The notes: generated by a model not told the origin, from the letters alone. Counted from the first letter of the stretch, positions 35,741 through 47,462 are shown. The stretch: 64,000 bases of DNA from Echinometra lucunter (GCA_029962745.1 CM057167.1:16390303-16454302), one strand, 5' to 3'. Translations and numbers: made by a program.

Positions 35741-37824
35741 CTAGAAACTCTTACTGCTGTTAAACAAGAAAATCAGCCATGACAGATTGTTCACACTATT
35801 CTGAGTGGGGATAATTCCTGCAGTGTGTTTATAGCCATTAAATCATCTTGATTGTCAGTATTTCGAAACTTAAACATCTTCAAGCAGAAATCCTGTAGGA
35901 AAGATCATTCCAAATTAAAATTCATACCAGACACTATTACACAAACAATGTTCCAAGTACCGTGAGATATTCGTTGCACAGGGTTTTAAAGATATTATTC
36001 CGAGCGCATGCATGTGCATGTATCACTGTATACACTTTGCTCATGCAAAACCCTACCAATTTCTCGAAGTAATCACAATTATACTAAATACATACTACAT
36101 TACGATTTGTAGGAACTTTTAGGGGGCATTTGTGGAATAAATGTTCTCTACTGCACAGTCAGGTACACTGATCGATGTGTCGGAGGGCATATCCAAATAA
36201 TAGAAAAGCGCATATAATACGGTGACATGGACTTAACCCAAATAAGCAAAATAACTTTTTTTTCTCGTTAATACCAATTTTTAAAGACAATGTCAGTATT
36301 TTTTCAAACTTTATTTCCTTGATAACTTAAGCATTAAACTGGTCCCTTTATAATTTGTTTTTCTTTATTTAAGTTTAATTTTTTCCCATTATAAACGTTG
36401 ATAACGGGGCAAGGTCTAAATTCTGTCACAAACTTTTTTCCGTCCTGTAACTTGTTACTTCTGGGAAATTAAAACATGTTGATTTATCAAGCATTATGAT
36501 AAACCAAACGCAACAATTATATCTGTTTTATATATATATATATATTATATAATATATATATACACACACAACAATTTCATATGGTAATACAAGTATTTTT
36601 TTTAAATGAATAGAGAATTTTCCCTTTATCGCAAGGATATGCCAGATTTTAAGATATGGTAATAATAATTATTTGCTCAAAAAAAAGTAAAAGGGGAACA
36701 GAATTACAATACCCACAGTAATTTGCAACGACAATACTGCTGAAATTCGGGAGATAAAAGTATTGTTTACACTTCAAACCAATACACAACTTCACTGAAC
36801 ACGCCAGATATTTTTTGTTACTAATTCCCTTGAAAATTGAAAGGATCTAAACATGATTTAAAATTTAAAAAATGCTTTGAATTCAAAAGAAATGCTAATG
36901 AAATGTGAATGTGAATTATTTTTTATGAACCCCTACTAGCCTGAAAAGTTAAATACGGGTAAAACTTTGCCAGGAGGGCAATTATGTGTCCGATAAACTT
37001 TTGACATGTTTCCAACTTGGGTAAATTCTGTCCATCCTGAAATACATGTACATGCACTATTAAGAAGACAAATATTACCAAAGTTGAGTATATATATATA
37101 TATATGCACCAAAATTCGGACACATAATTTTTTAATATGGGCAAATCTTTACCCAAGAAACATTTTCCGTCTATAAACTCAAATTTAAGACCGCACTTTT
37201 TTCAGAAATACGATGCAAAATGTTTTTAGAATTGTTCATTCATGTAAATCAATAAATTATTGATCGTGGAACTCGATGTCATTTCACAAGTTTGCAAAAG
37301 TAACAGTCAATAACCTCAACGTGAATTCCATGAATATACACTGAGGTTCAATCCTTTTCCAACGAGCTATCCATAAAATCTTAAAAGCATCATCATACAA
37401 AACTTTGTAAACAGTCTACATATACACGCATGGTTATCATTCAAAACGCATTTCATGAACATGGCATACTGTATACCATAAAATTTGTTTCTGCGTGGAA
37501 TTTATGTCATTACAAAGAAAAGAAATAATATTCTCTTTATACAAACTCTCTTTGGTAGTCTCAGTAAAAAGACAGTATCAACAATAACATACTACTCATT
37601 TTTTTCGTAAGCGCAACACACAGGATATTGCGATTTGCATGATGGTAACATCATGTTGGTCATTCAAATTTTCAAATGAAGATGAAAAGACCATTATCGA
37701 CTACCATCAAACTTTCTGATTTATATACAGTGTAAAATAGAAGTGGCAGTCTGTAGGATATAAAAGAATTCATAAAACTCTTTTCGTAACAAAACTTCAA
37801 ACTAATTGGTAGTAATATTCTTTT

Positions 37825-40258
37825 TCATCTAGATGTAATAGCACCATGTTGTAGTTTATGTTTTGTTGGTTTTGGCAGTGGCGAACCACCAATTTTCCAC
37901 CGCCAAACGGGATGACTCTTGGGAGGGTTTACCCCCCTCGGTACAGCCATACTGCAGGCTGGTTTCAAGTCCCCGTCCCCTACCACCAAAGAAGGCGGTA
38001 ATAAAAGAAACTCTGACATCCTGAAAGTGGTAGTCTTAGGGTCGAGCCCCCTGCTATTGGTCCGTTTCAACCTTGACCCCCTTTTTGATTCTTTCGGTTT
38101 TAATCGCCGCGTCTTTTTCACCCCCTTTCCACTGGCTTTCTTACGCTTGCCTTTCTGAAGGCGAGCTAGTTCGCTGGAAATGGCTTCCAGTTTTCGCTTC
38201 AATTCGGCCACTTTCTTTGGATCTCCTTGTTCTTTGTGTCTTTTTCTCTTGCGACATGTTTCTGACTTGGTTTCTGAGTTCGAACCAGCACCTGAGCTTT
38301 GAGTTCTTTTGGTGAAATTCCCATTCTCATCACAACTTTCTAATCTCCTTTCGTCAAATTTGCATTTATCTTTTTTCTTGCTCTTTTTCTTTTTCTTGTG
38401 CTTTTTTCTGTTTGGAAGAGTTTTACTTTCTTCCAATTCTTCATTCCGCGTGAAACTTTTCCTTTTTTCCCCAAGCTTGACAGCCCCATTTACGATCTCC
38501 TCTCCCTCTTTCTGTGGTGAGATATGCCACGATTTTTCGCACTTTTTCAAAACCAGGGCAGCAGCACCTGCCGATGTATCTTGGTGTTCCCCCTGCTCGG
38601 CCGTCGTAGCCTCCCAGCAGTTACGGGTACACGAACAAACACTGCACCGCTCAATTTCATGATTTTCACGGACTTTTGGCTGAATGTTCCGTGGACAATT
38701 TTTATTACATGCCTGCCGTTCGAACATTTGTTATTCTTTAGTCGCAACGAGTTGTTTACTTTCTTGACGTACATAGCAGAGTGCTGGGACCATAAGTTGT
38801 TGGTATTGCAAGGCGAGCTATTTGAACTTAGCTGACCGAGGTTCGCCCTGTGTGTCGTGTTGTTTGGAGTTGACTTCGCCGCATGAATGAATCTTGCTGG
38901 ACTGCACAAACTTGTCGTGCATTCCGATTCGCCGTCTGAATTGACCCGACCCTGGCCCGCCATCGAGCCCTTGTGAGATCCCCTAAGCTTGTGTCTGTGC
39001 TCGAGACTGAATTTAAGGACTCGCTGGACACAGACAGCTCCGATAAATCAGACAAATTTGAGTTGATTTCCAAGTTTGTCAATTCGCTCTCTTGATCGCT
39101 GTCACTCACTAAATCCTTGCAGCCCACACGAATCTGTTGAGCAGCAACGGCGAACTGAAATCCATTCACAAAACGTATCTCCCCAGCTTCATTATCCTCG
39201 GTATTCTCCAAAATGGCGGCCCCATCTTGGTCGGGGACATCTCCAAACGTCTGCCAAGAATTATCATCCTTCTCCTGACCAGTAAATCCAAAATATTCCT
39301 TTTCTTCTGAGGGGTTGGTTATAGTTTCCCCGTGCATATCACTTACACGTCCTACGTTGCTATCTGTTACAATAGAATTGCATGTGTCTGCATTATTATC
39401 GTCCATGTTTTTCCTTTCCTTTTCACCGCAGTAAAAATCGACTTCTCCGCGCATATTCTTGGCTAGTTCAGCTCCGATTAAAAGTCTGTCTGCGGTAGAA
39501 AATGCCGTGGAATGAATGTCAAATGTCACAGTTTTCCTCTCACTAGCTTGGTAGCCAAAACAGGGCTCAGAAAATGAAAATTCCACCGATTTTGTAGTCG
39601 AGTTGCTTCGGACATGTTCTGCGCCACTGCCCGCCGTTTGTTTACATGCACTTCCCTTGCTTTCTGCATAGCTGCTATGCACATGTGTACGGAAGCCGTG
39701 GTCAGGCGATGTACTGTGAGCGAAAAATATGTCGGATTTTGAAGCATTTGGAAGCTCCGTGGAGCACGGCTTCTGACACTCTACAATTTTGTCTGAGCGC
39801 CCCGACAATTCAAACAAAAATTTGTTTGCATTTATGCACTCTCGCTTTAATCCCTTATCATGTTTTCTGACCTTTTTCGTTTGTTTCTTGTGCTTATATT
39901 TGAGGTCAATTTTGGCACCATTTTTGTTTTCCAAACCCTCGGTATTTACACCACACGAGCGACAAAGCTTCAGCAAATCGCTGTGGGAAATCAAGCAGCA
40001 TTGCTAGTACGATGTGGCACAGCTTTCAGCCATTTCAGACGATGAATCTGTCTTAATTTACATGGTTTGGTTGATGTGCAGTTTCTTCAGTCGCTTATGG
40101 AAAGTGGTCCGCGGTACAGAATTCCTCCCGTTTTGAAAGGCGTGGAATACTTGAGTAAGGGCATACATTTTACAATGCTTACACCCATTTTGCCCTCGCA
40201 TTCGCAAGACGGCCAGTCGGATTCCGTTGATTTCAGCAAATTCCGATTTAGTTTCCAT
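37825..40258 (-). CDS. SKIDA1-like SKI/DACH-domain protein (best full-length copy)
   Basis: Minus-strand, apparently single-exon gene of about 812 codons: ATG at 40256-40258, TGA at 37825-37827. Order of parts: SKI/SNO/DAC domain, residues 7-103, with an extra NGCKHC before YALTQVF; a basic stretch 117-150 (KYKHKKQTKKVRKHDKG); a long polar middle with acidic and Ser-rich parts; a cysteine cluster 512-549 including CSVCSCTRNC; a Lys-rich tract 620-633; a coiled coil 684-704 (VAELKRKLEAISSELARLQK); and a C-terminal tail with PPSLVVGDGDLKPA and HPVWRWKIGGSPLPKP. The N-terminus resembles vertebrate SKIDA1 more than SKI, SNO or DACH, from memory of those families. I recall that SKIDA1 and EPOP share a C-terminal domain, so the tail may be its counterpart. 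Indels break the frame near 40072, 40001, 38940 and about 38720, each readable in another copy. A role as nuclear chromatin or transcription cofactor is inferred. Confidence 0.75.
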
Positions 40259-42181
40259 TTTTTTTTACGGTCAAATATCAATTATATTTCCAGTCGGTTA
40301 TGGTCACTGAAGAATTCGAAGCTCTGGCGGTAAGTTCTCGGGCAGGTCTGAAAAAGAAATCAAACACGAGTGAAAATTATAGAATCATAGAATTATCCGT
40401 GAAACTAAATTATATTGGCTGACCACAGAAACTAAATTTTATTTATAAAAATGGCAACTAATAGCAGCAATACATTCATCTATAGATACTCACATTGTAA
40501 ATATTTCTCTTATTCACTTGATAGAATTAAATTATTTCACATAATGGCCAAAATTATTTTAGCATAACTGAAATGCCCACAGATCCTGCTTATTTTTTTT
40601 TTCAAAGTTAAAATTGCATAACCCTACCCCGTAAAGCAACACTTGTCCACTTCTTTGAAAATACAAGTTAAGCCCACAATCTTTTTTAATGTCGTGAATC
40701 CCATTTTTAAACAAATAAAACGATAACAGTATCGGTTTGAAGAAAAAAAAAGCTTACTGCGTCGCGATTTACGAATCCATGTGCACCAGGTCCCTGATCA
40801 GAAATGCCTCGGAGTCACAAAAATGAAAGAAAATCTTCAGATTTAGCTATTTTAGCCAGCTCACGAGTAGCATTTTAAAGTCTGAAAGATAAATGAAATA
40901 ACTGGCTCCCATAGCATCAAACACGTTTTTTTTTCCTGTAATAAAAAGCAGGCGATCAAATGCAATTTTCCTCTCGTAAGAAATTCGCTTCCCGCTCTCA
41001 AATAAAAACGTCGCGAAGAAGAAAATGCCCGCGCTCCGTATTATCACTCTGACTGTTCAAATGCATGCGTGCAATGGCAGTATGGTTTGTATTTAAAAGC
41101 ATGGAGCACGGATAACAAGCATTTGTATTATGGGGTGTACATGTCATGCGTGGGGGTAAGGGCTAATGTGCATCGCTGTTTGAAAACATTTTTTGTTGAA
41201 TTATGGCCCTCCCTTTACCGTAGACACGCCCCTTATCCAGTTATCTCCAGAGACAAATACCGTAGTAATACTAGTACACGATTATTTTTCGTCCAACACA
41301 CCATGTTATAGAGAAGTTACTATACTGGCACATACAATGCCATGCCAGTAATTGACGTCGACATGAATTTTCCTAAATGCGATTATTTCGAACAATGGTA
41401 AGTTTCCCCAATGACAGAATAAATTTAGCTGGCAATGATAAGCTTGAAAAACATGTAACACATTATTTTATCAACAACCAGAGTGGAAATTGTAAGTAGT
41501 CATTATTTTTAAATATAGCATCAATTTTATGATGTTATTCACCATGAACTTGAAGATTTTTAAAGCACAGATTATGGATAAAACCCACACGTTAACAAAT
41601 TGCAGTTAGCGTATAGGGGAACCCACTATTTGTTTTGGAATTTGATTAGCATGAAATGAAACAACTAAAATAAATAAATTTTGTTGCTGTTGTTGGTGTT
41701 TTTTTAATAGGAAACCGTGAATTTAATCGCACGTAAACACCAGGTGTTATTTATGATAACAATGTATTTCAAATCATAATCATGAATGCAATTTTTCTTG
41801 TATGATATATGTATTTATTTCTTTATATGTTTTTGTTGCTGCTATCTGTTTTACTGATGACTGTTATTGAATATGCATTGTTACCAAACATGGCCTTATA
41901 GAAGACCAACATTATTGGTGAAATATACCACGCTGTATAAATATCAGAAATAAATTGATAGATAAAATAAACAAATAAATAAATAGATGAATGAATGACG
42001 AATAAATAGATAAATGAATGAATAAACAAACAAACAAACAAATGAATATGAATAATAAATAAATAAATAAATATATAAATAAATAAATATATGAAAATTT
42101 ATATTAAATAGACAGGTTTACTCTAGCTATCTATATTAAAAGATCCATAAACTTTTGGTTGATATTCATTAAAGGTGTAAA
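40259..42181. other. 5' flank of the SKIDA1-like gene, contig 2
   Basis: Counterpart of 29888-31829; the same acceptor/36-bp/donor arrangement lies upstream of the ATG. Ends in AAATAAAT-type low complexity at about 41960-42090. Confidence 0.45.
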
Positions 42182-42245
42182 ACCAATATTTGAATTGTGC
42201 TTAAAGGTATAAGGCTGTAATGTGCACGTTTAGCATTACATTTTA

Positions 42246-43235
42246 CGGATCTTTACACACATCATCATGATGAATACATGATTTGCTTTTTATTGGATAT
42301 TTTACACACATATCATGACGAACATGGCGAAGCGGATGATTTACTTTTTTTATTGGATCTTTACACACATCATCATGATGAAGTATGATTTAATTTTCTT
42401 ATTGAATCTTTTACACATTATGCATCATCATGATGAAGTACGATTTAATTTTCTTATTGAATCTTTTACACATTATGCATCATTATGATGAAGTATGATT
42501 TACTTTATTATTGTATCTTTTACGCAAATCATCATGATAATGTACATGATTTACTTTTTATGATCTTTTACACACATCATCATGCTATGATGAAGTGCAT
42601 GGCTTACTTTATTATTGAGGGAGCGAGTTGGCTCAGTCGGTAAAACGTCTGCCTGTCGAACCTTAAGATCGTGGGTTCGAGGGTTCGATCCAACCCAGAC
42701 GGATGACTGAAGCCTGCGTTGTGTGTAAACGTGCCCCCCCCCCCCCCGTTTCATAGACGCAAGCTATGTTACAGTGGAAAACACTCCGTCCCTCGATAGT
42801 ACGTTAAATGGAGGCCCCGTGTAGAAGAGAGTCACCACCTTCGCACGTTAAGAACCCACTGCACACTATTCGTATGAGCATGATGAGAGTATAGGGGGAA
42901 ACCCCGGTGTATTGGTCCAACTGCACACCCCAATCAGTTATGGGGAGGAGAGACCCTCGGGTTACAGTGATTCACTTCGCTTTTCGCCTCCCAGGCACAG
43001 GTGACGCCAAACAAAAATAATAATGATAATAATGATACTTGGATCTTTTACACACATCTGACGAAGTACATGATGTACTTTCTATTGGATTCTTACACAC
43101 ATCACCATGGCGAAATATATGATTTACCTTTTTGTTGGATCTTTTACCCAGATCATGATAATGAGGTAGACGATCTATTTTCATATTGCAAGATCTTTAC
43201 ACACATTATTATGACGAAGTACATAATTTACTTTA
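42246..43235. repeat. ~55-bp minisatellite with palindromic core, SINE-interrupted
   Basis: Units of the form ATCTTTTACACACATCATCA followed by TGATGAAGTA-GATTTACTTT and TTTATTG recur about a dozen times, before and after the SINE at 42618-43037. Nearly every unit holds the self-complementary CATCATCATGATGA or a near variant. Confidence 0.85.
42618..43037 (+). mobile_element. tRNA-derived SINE inserted in the minisatellite
   Basis: tRNA-like head with A box TTGGCTCAGTCGG and B box GGGTTCGATCC (about 42680-42691). A G/C-tract-containing body follows (CGTTAAATGGAGGCCCCGTG, CACGTTAAGAACCCACTGCA) and then an AATAATGAT tail. It splits a minisatellite unit: TTATTATTG on the left, TTGGATCTTTTACACAC on the right. 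A functional tRNA is excluded by the long body and poor acceptor pairing. Confidence 0.85.
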
Positions 43236-44729
43236 TAATGAAGAAACATTACTGAATTTTATTCTATTGATACATGTTTATTTTACCGTGCTTGTGGTTT
43301 GTGTGTTGCTAATGTCAAATCAACATAATGATCAGGCCACCCTATAGCCAAAAATTACTAAAGAAAAAAAAATGATGAGAAAGAAAATGTTTTTATTAAT
43401 TTATGAAAGAGTGCTTGATGGAAGAAGAAAGAAGACAGACAGATGGGAAGAAATGATATTATTATCATATCTAATAAATTTGGTTTTTATTTAGGCGTTT
43501 AAATATGAGTAACGTTAATTGTCATTGTCAGTGATATTACCCGTAATATAGCATACGTGGGGGGGGGGGGGGGCTAGGATTTTTAAGTTGCTCTCGGCCC
43601 TCATCGTTACTCTTATATAACCTCATTTATTAATCAAGACATTAGTGTACATACCCTAAAGATATAGAGATAGAAAAAGAGAAAGAGAGAGAGAGAGAGA
43701 GAGAGGTGAAGAAATAAATTGAGGAAATGATGGTTTCCAGTGGCTAGTCCAGTGGGGACCAGTCAGTCCGCAGCTCGTTTCAAAAGCGCTTATTTCACGA
43801 AACCCGTAAAAATAAAAAATAAATAAAAATCACATTGTCATTGTCATTGTCATTGTCACGAAACCCGTATGCACGTCCAAGTTATTCATGAGCAGAAGGG
43901 TATGGCAGAAAACTGCCAATTAGTTCGCTCTCTATGAACGGATTGTGACGATTTTTGTTCCAAACTGAAGAAGAAGAATAATTATTCTACCCATTTTGAA
44001 TTAAGATTTAACGTTTGGATTGAGAAACTGTTTGAAATAAATAAACCATTTAAACGTAGAAATAAGCTACGTAAATTTGATGAAAAAGTGTGAAAAATAT
44101 TGCGAATATCATCTTGCATCAAAACAGTTTTCAGCTAAATGGAATCGTGATATGGTATTGTTTCATATTTCGACAAAATTCTCACGGTTTGGCTTTTCAC
44201 TGGGTCAGGAGCGAGCAAAATCCGGTACAGATGGTACAAAATTAATGGTACAGATTATTCTCAAGCAAGGTGAACATCTTATAGGATGGCGCAACGTGAT
44301 TGGTCCAGGGTCTATGCCACTAGTCCCTGATTGGTCCGTTGATCATTCACATGATCATGCGCACTATCATCAACCAGAGACTGACCATTACGATGTCACT
44401 TTCCAGTCGCTGAACCTAAGCTTTATACGCAGTTCAAACAATAATAGCCGTGCAAGGAAAGCATGCCAGCCCCCAGCCCGTTGCACCCGGGCTAAAGCGC
44501 GTCCGTTTACCGCTTGACTGGCTTTCAATACCCCCAAACGGCTAAATAAACCTTATTTTCTTTGACTAATACAATGCGCATCAAAAAGTTTTGATTTCAT
44601 TGTCAGTGCCAACAATCAAACTCGACAATCATTCCACTTGAAAGGAGCGGGATGAAGTAAACAATGGTTAAAATTACAAGAATTTTACCGTAATTTTAAA
44701 CAGGATAAAATGTATATATATTGTGGATT
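43236..44729. other. Intergenic; poly-G, (GA)n, (CATTGT)n; doubtful ORF
   Basis: Poly-G at about 43558-43573, (GA)n at about 43676-43706 and CATTGT repeats at 43831-43858. A 146-codon plus-strand frame at 44077-44517 has normal-looking composition (MKKCEKYCEYHLASKQF...) but no recognisable domain. Its contig-3 counterpart (54483-54848) shifts frame at HYHQPETD/HYQPETD and ends differently, so it is not called as a gene. Confidence 0.4.
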
Positions 44730-44862
44730 GGCCGGAATTCACAGAAGTTGTCTCATACTGGCCATGCGCAGGCTTAAAATGGACAGGATTCTTAGCGCAC
44801 ATACGCTTAAAAATCCCAGGAGGGGGAGAGGTTAAACCAAACCTCTCTTGTGAATTCCGGCC
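44730..44862. mobile_element. MITE-like element, GGCCGGAATTCACA ends
   Basis: The left end GGCCGGAATTCACAGAAG is inversely matched by CTCTTGTGAATTCCGGCC on the right. About 133 bp, no coding capacity. End sequence related to the element at 62546-62738. Confidence 0.7.
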
Positions 44863-45557
44863 TTTAGTTTATATAAAGAGCAAATGTCAATGGGAAGCAC
44901 AACTACTCTAACAGATCAGGTTTAGCAATGTTTCCATTGAGAAAAGGTTTCCTGATCCGGCCCTTGCAAATGTTTAAAACTGTCACGAATCTCGCCCGTG
45001 CGAGATTATTATTTTTTTTATAGTTAACGTGAATCTCCGTGTAAAAAAAACCCCCAACAAACAAACAAAAACAAACAAACACACACACACACACACACAA
45101 AAAAAAAACATACGCTCGCGCTGCTGTAGAACTGGGGTAGTGCTGGCGAGCGCCCCTCTTCATTTTATTCATAGCGCAGAGGGGCCGCTGGGCTGCTTAA
45201 ATGGAATCGTAGCCATCACACATACATAAAACGGCGCTGTCGCACATGAAATCAGCGCCTTCTCACTACAAATGCGCCATTGCCTTTAATACTGATGAGC
45301 GTGCGCCACTCGGCCCCGCACTCGCACTATTTTCAAACCCTGAATCCGCTAATTGATTTGCTACTGGATTCCCTCCCAAACTTTCCAATCGATCTCGTAG
45401 ATTTTATAACCGACCCCCCCCCCCCCACACACACACCAAGACAAACGAAAGCGGAAGTATGTAAGAGTGTATTCTACTTTTTTTTTTCATTATCGTCATT
45501 AATCTTTTCCCCAGTAACTTACTGCAAGCATGACCAGCGACAATATACATTGGTTAC
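44863..45557. other. Intergenic; (CA)n and poly-C
   Basis: CAAA/CA repeats and poly-A at about 45055-45110, poly-C at 45414-45426. No supported gene. Confidence 0.45.
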
Positions 45558-45880
45558 ATGTTGTTATTCGAAAGGTTCCTGATTCCGAACATTGCCGAAT
45601 GTTTGTTGATCCGAAGACTGAAGATTCATTTATCCGAGTGTTTCCTTCGTTTTTTTCTAGAGGTTCGAAATTCCGAAGGTTTATAATAAAAGAGAAAGAG
45701 AGGGAAGGGGTCCGACAATTCCAAAACAAAATTAGGGTTCCTAATCCCCCTGAAAGCGTGGAAAGTTCAAAGAGTTCATGATGATATAAATGCCCAGATT
45801 AATAGTTCCGTGAAAGGAATAGAACTTAACTCCGTATCTTTTTTTGGAATAATGAACCTTCGGAATAACAGAATTTTCGG
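45558..45880. repeat. Inverted-repeat region with ATTCCGAA words
   Basis: TTATTCGAAAGGTTCCTGAT at about 45563 pairs with the inverse of GGAATAATGAACCTTCGGAA near 45846. Between them TTCCGAA or TTCGGAA-like words recur. This could be another decayed foldback element. Confidence 0.5.
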
Positions 45881-45883
45881 AAC

Positions 45884-46024
45884 GTATACCGTTTTTATAC
45901 TGCATGGCCTAAATTTTTGGCGCTTCAAATATGGGGAACCCTAAATATTAAGGCCATGCATATGAGCAGATGAGAGTTGGGGCGCCCCCAACTCGAAGTA
46001 CAGTGAAGTATGAAAACGGTATAT
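45884..46024. mobile_element. MITE with nested palindromes
   Basis: Ends GTATACCGTTTTTATACT and AGTATGAAAACGGTATATGA are inverse. Inside, GCATGGCCTAAAT pairs with TATTAAGGCCATGC, and GTTGGGGCGCCCCCAAC is a palindrome. Counterpart in contig 3 at 56282-56418. Confidence 0.65.
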
Positions 46025-46861
46025 GAGACCTATTTTATCTTTGGAATGATCAACTCCCTTGTATCGGGGGGGGGGGGGAACTTTCGGAAGTGCCCCCTCC
46101 CCGCACCACTGTGACGTAGAGGCCTATATGATTAAATACAGAGACCCTATTCTGATTAACACACGGAATGTTGATTTCAAAATCTACCTGAAAACAACGC
46201 TTTTGCAGGCCCCCTGCAAGTGTATGTTGGGGGATGTACTCCTCCTTCTTATAATCTTGCTGTGTAAACTAATGTATACATTTTTATAAAAAAAGTACAA
46301 CATAATACTCTGAATATATACATGATATAGGTTTGCATTGTTTTAAGATACCGAGCTACGCTTCCACTTCCATTTATGAATATATAGACCTAATTATGTC
46401 CACCATTTTTATGTTGATTGTTTGTTTTTGAGAAGATCTCTTGTTCTTGCTTGTATGGGGAGAGGAGGGGATCAGCGGGCTTTATCATTTTCTTTTGGAT
46501 GTGTCGCCCATCACCATTTAATGGTTGTTGTTGGGGTTTTACACTCTCCTTCTCTCTTCATTAACTATCGACTACAAATCAAACATTTTAGAAGCATGAA
46601 TTTGAAGGCCGAGTGTGCGAACCCATTGTTTTTACGACCCTGTGAAGAATGGACTAACTCCACTTCAACAATTTATATTTTTCTTGGATTAATGTTGCTC
46701 AAAACTTTTTTTTCGTTTTTTTTTTTTGTTGTTGTTGTTGTAAAGGATTTGTACATATATGCTTTGTAAAATATTGAAACCATACTGTCAAAATTAGTAT
46801 AGTTTTAAAAGACGACGACGAAGACTTTCGAGAAACCAACTCAAGTATCCCTTTCAGTGTT
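46025..46861. other. Intergenic, nothing recognised
   Basis: Poly-G at 46067-46078 and T/GTT-rich sequence near 46710-46742. No supported gene. Confidence 0.45.
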
Positions 46862-47133
46862 GTCACACGCGTAGCCAGGGCGCGCGATGGGCGGCCCCCC
46901 CCCCGAAAACGCCCCCCCCCCCAAAGAGGGAAAACAAAAGAAGAGACAATGGTGAGATAACGTAGAGGAGCAGACAAGGAACGATGACAAAGAACGTCAA
47001 AGCTTCCGTCTGTCCGTCTCTCTCCCTGCAGCCTCCCCCAAGGTATGTATAGTTCGCACTCTTCGCGTGCTCAACGACGCCCCCCCCCCCCCCCCCCGCA
47101 CCCCGCAAATGAAATCCTGGCTACGCCTGTGCG
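46862..47133. mobile_element. MITE-like element with poly-C core
   Basis: The left end TCACACGCGTAGCCAGG is inversely matched by CCTGGCTACGCCTGTGCG. C runs of 9-19 bases lie at both inner flanks (46895-46922, 47081-47097). About 270 bp, no coding capacity. Confidence 0.75.
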
Positions 47134-47284
47134 TTTTATCAAACTCTGAAATGTGTGGGTCAAATTCTACCTTATAATGTGTAACACGCACGTTTCTTGG
47201 GAAGCATTTTACAAATGCTGGATGAAATTAAAAAAACCAACAAACATGCATTTATACAAAACTGGGTTAAACTATACGCATCTT

Positions 47285-47462
47285 ATGGGGTGTTGCAAGA
47301 AAGCTGCAAAAACAATTGCAAATAATTGCTAATTTTGAAACAACCATTCTGATTAGCTCAGGGTCTGCCCTTTTAAGAAGACATGCATGCAACAATGATT
47401 TTGATTGGCCAGACAATCAGTTGCAACTTGCAATCGATTGCAACTTTCTTGCAACACCCCAT
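47285..47462. mobile_element. MITE-like element, TGGGGTGTTGCAAGAAAG ends
   Basis: Left TGGGGTGTTGCAAGAAAG is matched inversely by CTTTCTTGCAACACCCCA. The inner AATTGCAAATAATTGC and CAACTTGCAATCGATTGC extend the pairing loosely. About 178 bp. Confidence 0.75.

Larger units (their letters stand above)
32330..37824. other. Second representation of contig-1 21793-27433
   Basis: Collinear with 21793-27433, differing by many 1-3 base indels, some substitutions and shorter GA and TA microsatellites. It carries no additional gene. Counterparts of the elements in contig 1 are listed separately. Confidence 0.85.

Noticed and set aside
42618..42700. tRNA gene (A box and B box present)
   Set aside because: The acceptor ends do not pair convincingly and a long SINE body with an AATAAT tail follows, so it is a SINE head. 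The same applies to 11681-11871 and 12885-13076.
42246..43235. CRISPR-like array of regularly spaced palindromic repeats
   Set aside because: Units are contiguous with no unique spacers, the genome is eukaryotic, and there are no cas genes.
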